Assembly (NCBI RefSeq): GCF_016735115.1
Contig: NZ_JAERQJ010000006.1
Coordinates: 1-64,000 of the forward strand
From: Aquimarina mytili
GTDB taxonomy: Bacteria > Bacteroidota > Bacteroidia > Flavobacteriales > Flavobacteriaceae
DNA: 64,000 bases
Reading direction: 5' to 3'
Each line of letters starts with the position of its first letter. Within the stretch, counting starts at the first letter, position 1. Position numbers and translations under genes: made by a program. This document shows, in pieces, positions 60,714-64,000 of this stretch. Under the pieces are notes generated by a model. The model ran no database searches and was not told the DNA's origin. It was given only the letters and a program-made list of their open reading frames with translations.

Positions 60714-61808
60714 TTAAATGTATTGTATAGGATTGGTGTTTTTATCCGATAAAATGATTGCAAAATTACTGATTTTTTTTCTAAGATAACTAACAATTAA
60801 GTTTTTTGTGTATTGTTCGCTCTCATAATGACCAATATCTGCTAAAATAAGTTTCTTTTCGGCTTCATGAAACTGGTGATATTTTAAATCTGCTGTAATA
60901 AAAATGTCGACTCCCGCACGTTGCGCATTTTTAATGGCAAAACTACCACTACCTCCTAAAACGGCAACTTTTTTAATCTGTTTTCCAAGAAGTGCGGAGT
61001 GTCTTACACATCCTGTTTTAAATACCGTTTTAAGATGGTTTAAGAATTTTACTTCGTCCATAGGTTCAGGTAGTTCTCCTATCATCCCTATACCAATATG
61101 CTGATTTTTATTTTCTAGCGTAGTAATTTCATAAGCTACCTCTTCGTAAGAATGGTTTTCAAAAAGTGCTTTAAGGATTTTATGCTCGTTATGTTTGGGA
61201 TATGTAACCTGAATTTGAGTTTCTGGTTCATAATGAGTTTTTCCGACCTCTCCTATAGAAGGATTTGCATTTTCTAATGCTTTGAAAGTCCCTGTCCCGT
61301 TAGAAGAAAAGCTGCAATTATTATAATTGCCAATGCTACCAGCCCCAGCTTCAAAAAGTTTATCAAGTAAGCTTTTTGCTTCATTAACAGGAGCATAGGT
61401 GGTTAACTTTTTTATGTTTCCGCTTTGCGGGATAAGAATTTTACGATTAATTAACTGTAGTTGTTCGCACATCATATCATTAACTCCATTAAGAGCATTG
61501 TCTAATGCTGTGTGAATGGCAAAAATCGCAATATCATGCTTTATGGCTTTCATTACTACACGTTCAACATAGGTGCTGCCATTAAATTTTTTAATTCCTT
61601 TGAATATGATAGGGTGAAAGCTAACGATCAAATTACAATCATTTTTTATGGCTTCATCTACGATTTCTTCGAGTGTGTCTAGTGTAACCAAGATTCCAGT
61701 TACTGCGGTATTAGGGTTCCCGACTAATAGCCCAACATTGTCAAAATCTTCTGCATATGTGCTTGGAGCTAAAGTTTCAAGGTGCTGTATTACCTCTCTT
61801 ATTTGCAT
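60714..61808 (-). CDS. Nif3-like dinuclear metal-centre protein (YqfO type)
   Basis: A 364-residue protein of the YqfO/Nif3 family with the metal ligands in LIVSFHPIIFKGIKKF and AIFAIHTALDNALNGVND near the N-terminus and GSGSFAIKNAQRAGVDIFITADLKYHQFHEAEK near the C-terminus. The extra domain between them (about 125-240) resembles the PII-like insert of YqfO. The reaction is not established; relatives have been linked to GTP cyclohydrolase-like activity. It is first in a two-gene unit with the zinc-ribbon-like gene, and diverges from lpxK. Confidence 0.9.
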   Translation of the reverse strand: MQIREVIQHLETLAPSTYAEDFDNVGLLVGNPNTAVTGILVTLDTLEEIVDEAIKNDCNLIVSFHPIIFKGIKKFNGSTYVERVVMKAIKHDIAIFAIHTALDNALNGVNDMMCEQLQLINRKILIPQSGNIKKLTTYAPVNEAKSLLDKLFEAGAGSIGNYNNCSFSSNGTGTFKALENANPSIGEVGKTHYEPETQIQVTYPKHNEHKILKALFENHSYEEVAYEITTLENKNQHIGIGMIGELPEPMDEVKFLNHLKTVFKTGCVRHSALLGKQIKKVAVLGGSGSFAIKNAQRAGVDIFITADLKYHQFHEAEKKLILADIGHYESEQYTKNLIVSYLRKKISNFAIILSDKNTNPIQYI

Positions 61809-61850
61809 TTTGATGTGTTTTATGAATATAATTTGAATGTAAAAAAACTT

Positions 61851-61884
61851 TTGTCAATAATCAAAGTTTCGTTTTATACTTTTG
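61851..61884 (+). promoter_or_regulatory. lpxK promoter candidate (TTG-N23-TACTTTTG)
   Basis: TTG (61851-61853) is followed after 23 bases by TACTTTTG (61877-61884), an exact -7 match at the wide end of the allowed spacing. The lpxK ATG is 33 bases beyond. Confidence 0.55.
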
Positions 61885-61916
61885 TTAGCAAAACTATCGG
61901 TTAAAATTAGAAATGC

Positions 61917-62924
61917 ATGAATGTGTTGCGAAAGATACTTTTTCCTATTGTACCAATTTATTATCTCGTAACCTGGTTTCGAAACAAATTGTATGACATG
62001 GGAATTAAAAAATCTAAGGAGTATGATTTTCCTATTATTGCTGTTGGTAATCTTTGTGTTGGAGGAACAGGTAAATCTCCTATGGTCGAATATTTAATAC
62101 GATTATTAAAAGCAAAAGCAAGGTTGGCCACACTTAGTAGAGGGTATAAAAGGGAGTCTAAGGGGTTTCAATTGGTATTGTCTTCTTCAACAGCTAGAGA
62201 AGTAGGGGATGAGCCTTTGCAATTTAAGATTAAATATAATGATGTGCTTGTTGGAGTTGATGGTGATAGACAAAATGGGATAGCAAATTTAAGATCAACA
62301 GATCCTAGGCCTGAGGTGATTATTTTGGATGATGCATATCAACATCGTAAGGTAAAAGCCGGATTTTATATTTTACTAACCTCTTATTACGACCTTTATT
62401 GTAACGATATCGTATTGCCTACTGGAAACCTAAGAGAACCAAGAAAAGGGGCAAATAGAGCTAATATCGTTATTGTAACCAAGTGTCCTAACGATATTTC
62501 TACTTCTGAAATGAAAGCAATAACAGAAAAACTTAATATACATTCAGAGCAATCTTTATTTTTTTCTACTATTGATTATGGAGATAAGATTGTGGGTACA
62601 ACCAAAGAAGAGTCGATTGATTGGTTACAAAATAAATCTTTTGTATTGGTAACGGGTATAGCTAATCCAAAACCGTTGATAGAATATTATACTTCTTTAG
62701 GATTAACATTTAATCATATTAGTTTTCCAGATCATCACAATTTTACCGATAAAGAATTAAAAGATTTAGCACATCATGATATTATAGTAACAACAGAAAA
62801 GGATTATGTGAGATTGATTTCGGATTTTTCTGGTAAAAGTTTATGGTATCAACCTATCGAAATGAAATTTATTAAGAATGGGAGTGCTTTTGACGATACA
62901 TTATTTAGGTATATAAAAAAATAA
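61917..62924 (+). CDS. lpxK: tetraacyldisaccharide 4'-kinase
   Basis: A 335-residue enzyme with the Walker A motif in AVGNLCVGGTGKSPMVEYLI and an N-terminal membrane-associating segment (about 5-22). The Walker-B-like segment is VIILDDAYQHRKVKAGF, and PTGNLREPRKGANRANIVIVT is a family signature. It phosphorylates the 4' position of the lipid A disaccharide, so the organism makes LPS or a lipid-A-bearing lipid. The length is normal. It shares a bidirectional terminator with the convergent kinase gene. Confidence 0.95.
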   Translation: MNVLRKILFPIVPIYYLVTWFRNKLYDMGIKKSKEYDFPIIAVGNLCVGGTGKSPMVEYLIRLLKAKARLATLSRGYKRESKGFQLVLSSSTAREVGDEPLQFKIKYNDVLVGVDGDRQNGIANLRSTDPRPEVIILDDAYQHRKVKAGFYILLTSYYDLYCNDIVLPTGNLREPRKGANRANIVIVTKCPNDISTSEMKAITEKLNIHSEQSLFFSTIDYGDKIVGTTKEESIDWLQNKSFVLVTGIANPKPLIEYYTSLGLTFNHISFPDHHNFTDKELKDLAHHDIIVTTEKDYVRLISDFSGKSLWYQPIEMKFIKNGSAFDDTLFRYIKK

Positions 62925-62950
62925 GACCTTGTAACAAGATCTTATTTTTT
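62917..62950. terminator. bidirectional terminator after lpxK
   Basis: AAAATAAGA and TCTTATTTT flank an imperfect inner stem (CTTG, CAAG) at the end of lpxK, with A and T tracts on both sides. It can serve lpxK and the convergent histidine kinase gene. Confidence 0.7.
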
Positions 62951-62959
62951 ACGCTATAC

Positions 62960-64000
62960 TTAAGTAGTAGCTTGTTTTTTTACTAAAGCCTTATGGAGTT
63001 TTGTAAAAAACTCTTCGGTTTTATATGGTTTTGGAATAATGTCATTAAACCCACTGTCGTAAAACTCGTCTAAATTATCATCAAGCGTTACAGCTGTTAA
63101 TGCAATAATTGGTATTTCTGTATCAAATTCTCTTATTTGTTTAGTGGCTTCAATTCCACTTATTCCCGGCATATGGATATCCATTAAAATTAAGTCAAAA
63201 GTATCTTCTTTAGCTTTATTGACCGCAATATCCCCATTATCTGCTACATCACATTTTATTTTATTTTTTTCTAATATCTTTCTGGTAATAAGTTGATTGA
63301 TTTTATTGTCTTCTACTATCAGGACATACTTATCGATCATTACGCTATAATCAATCTTTTTCGCTTCTTCTACATAATCTGTGCTCTTATCCTGAAAAAC
63401 TTCAAATTTTAGATCGAATAAAAATTTAGACCCTTTACCTAACTTACTTTCTAGTTTAATTTCGCTATCCATTAATGATAATAGATTTTTTACAATAGAT
63501 AGCCCTAAACCAGTACCTCCAAATTTTCTGTTAATCTGCACAGACCCTTGGGTAAAGTTTTCAAATATACTCTGTTGCTTTTTTTCTGAAATTCCAACAC
63601 CATTATCTTCTATTTCAAAATTAAGAAATACGGTATTGTCAATTTGTTGTTTGGATTTTACTCGTATCCAAATATCTCCATTTTGAGTAAATTTTATTGA
63701 ATTCCCGATAAGGTTAATTAAAATCTGAGATACTTTAAGAGGATCTCCTTTTAATTTCATAGGGATAGAATCATCAAACTCATAATGTAAATTATTATTT
63801 CGATCCTTCGCAGATTTACCCAATGCAATAAGTACATCGTTTATTCTTTTCTTTAAATTGAATGACGTGTTTTCTACTTCTACCTTATTAGCTTCTAGTT
63901 TATTCAGGTCAAGAATATTGTTGATCAAGGATAAGAGGTATTCTCCAGAAAATTTAAGAGAATTTAGATGTTCTTTTTGATTTGGTGTAGGGCTTTCTTC
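62960..64000 (-). CDS. hybrid histidine kinase, C-terminal part (truncated by the window edge)
   Basis: The frame is open to the right edge, giving 346 residues of a longer protein. The visible part begins in the last helix of the dimerisation domain (YLLSLINNILDLNKLE). An HATPase domain follows, with N box ILINLIGNSIKFT, G1 DNGVGISE, and G2 GGTGLGLSIVKNLL. A receiver domain ends the protein, with the phospho-acceptor Asp in FDLILMDIHMPGISG and the conserved Lys in DIIPKPYKTEE. The histidine itself is outside the window. It is a membrane or soluble hybrid sensor of unknown signal. Confidence 0.92.
   Translation of the reverse strand, partial: EESPTPNQKEHLNSLKFSGEYLLSLINNILDLNKLEANKVEVENTSFNLKKRINDVLIALGKSAKDRNNNLHYEFDDSIPMKLKGDPLKVSQILINLIGNSIKFTQNGDIWIRVKSKQQIDNTVFLNFEIEDNGVGISEKKQQSIFENFTQGSVQINRKFGGTGLGLSIVKNLLSLMDSEIKLESKLGKGSKFLFDLKFEVFQDKSTDYVEEAKKIDYSVMIDKYVLIVEDNKINQLITRKILEKNKIKCDVADNGDIAVNKAKEDTFDLILMDIHMPGISGIEATKQIREFDTEIPIIALTAVTLDDNLDEFYDSGFNDIIPKPYKTEEFFTKLHKALVKKQATT

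Noticed and set aside
1..64000. Insertion sequence, prophage or integrative element
   Set aside because: No transposase, integrase, phage structural gene or flanking direct repeats next to a tRNA were seen.

Overview
The window looks like a chromosomal segment of a marine-type Flavobacteriaceae (Bacteroidota), possibly near Aquimarina or Kordia. The genus is a guess. The reasons are: AT-rich DNA; promoters of the TTG-N19-23-TAnnTTTG type rather than E. coli-type boxes; many SCSGD/SCSSDD-type lipoproteins; type IX secretion (T9SS) sorting domains; a eukaryote-like GSII and a GSIII glutamine synthetase side by side; and the flavobacterial housekeeping neighbourhoods lgt-yidD-cysS-folE and Nif3/zinc-ribbon-like/lpxK. 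Nothing indicates a plasmid, phage or insertion sequence.

Layout. Bases 1-5.7 kb hold small accessory genes (GNAT acetyltransferase, a secreted protein, a large PLP enzyme, a methyltransferase, an AHSA1-type protein) and a perfect 25-bp inverted repeat. From 6.1 to 12.3 kb is a tightly overlapping plus-strand operon: periplasmic amidohydrolase, DoxX, YdcZ-like transporter, Tat-exported tyrosinase, SCO1 copper chaperone and NhaA antiporter. From 12.5 to 15.2 kb are an isochorismatase-like hydrolase, a gene broken by a TGA, a pirin and a YceI protein. A 1611-residue sigma-54 activator with seven tandem GAF modules (15.4-20.2 kb) faces away from an AraC regulator, whose upstream region carries a candidate sigma-54 promoter and twin palindromes. 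A minus-strand catabolic or detoxification-type operon (21.7-26.1 kb: DUF2798, isochorismatase-like, alpha/beta hydrolase, alginate-export porin, small protein, DoxX, SnoaL) follows.

From 26.1 to 36.9 kb come an orphan T9SS sorting-domain fragment, an FN3 lipoprotein, a di-haem peroxidase, tRNA-Arg, an SPFH protein, apt, a 50-residue mini-gene, a Ca/Na antiporter and two divergent glutamine synthetases. From 37.2 to 43.5 kb lies a complete but unusual curli (functional amyloid) operon: a giant curlin with a super-repeat, a minor curlin, a CsgH-CsgE fusion, CsgF, CsgG with an added beta-barrel, and a lipoprotein with a CarboxypepD-reg domain, an FN3 domain and a propeller.

From 43.6 kb to the end the region is mainly housekeeping (purM, msrA, prfA, lgt, yidD, cysS, folE, proS, two tRNA-Glu, rpsT, lpxK). 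It is mixed with a T9SS type-B cargo protein, a FadL-type porin, a Gly/Trp/Ser/Arg-repeat lipoprotein, a glycosyltransferase, a zinc-ribbon-family protein that has lost all four zinc ligands, and a hybrid histidine kinase cut by the window edge.

The strongest candidates for something new are the curli operon architecture, the seven-GAF sigma-54 regulator with its divergent promoter, and the de-zinced ribbon protein. All functions are read from motifs and context; no database search was run.
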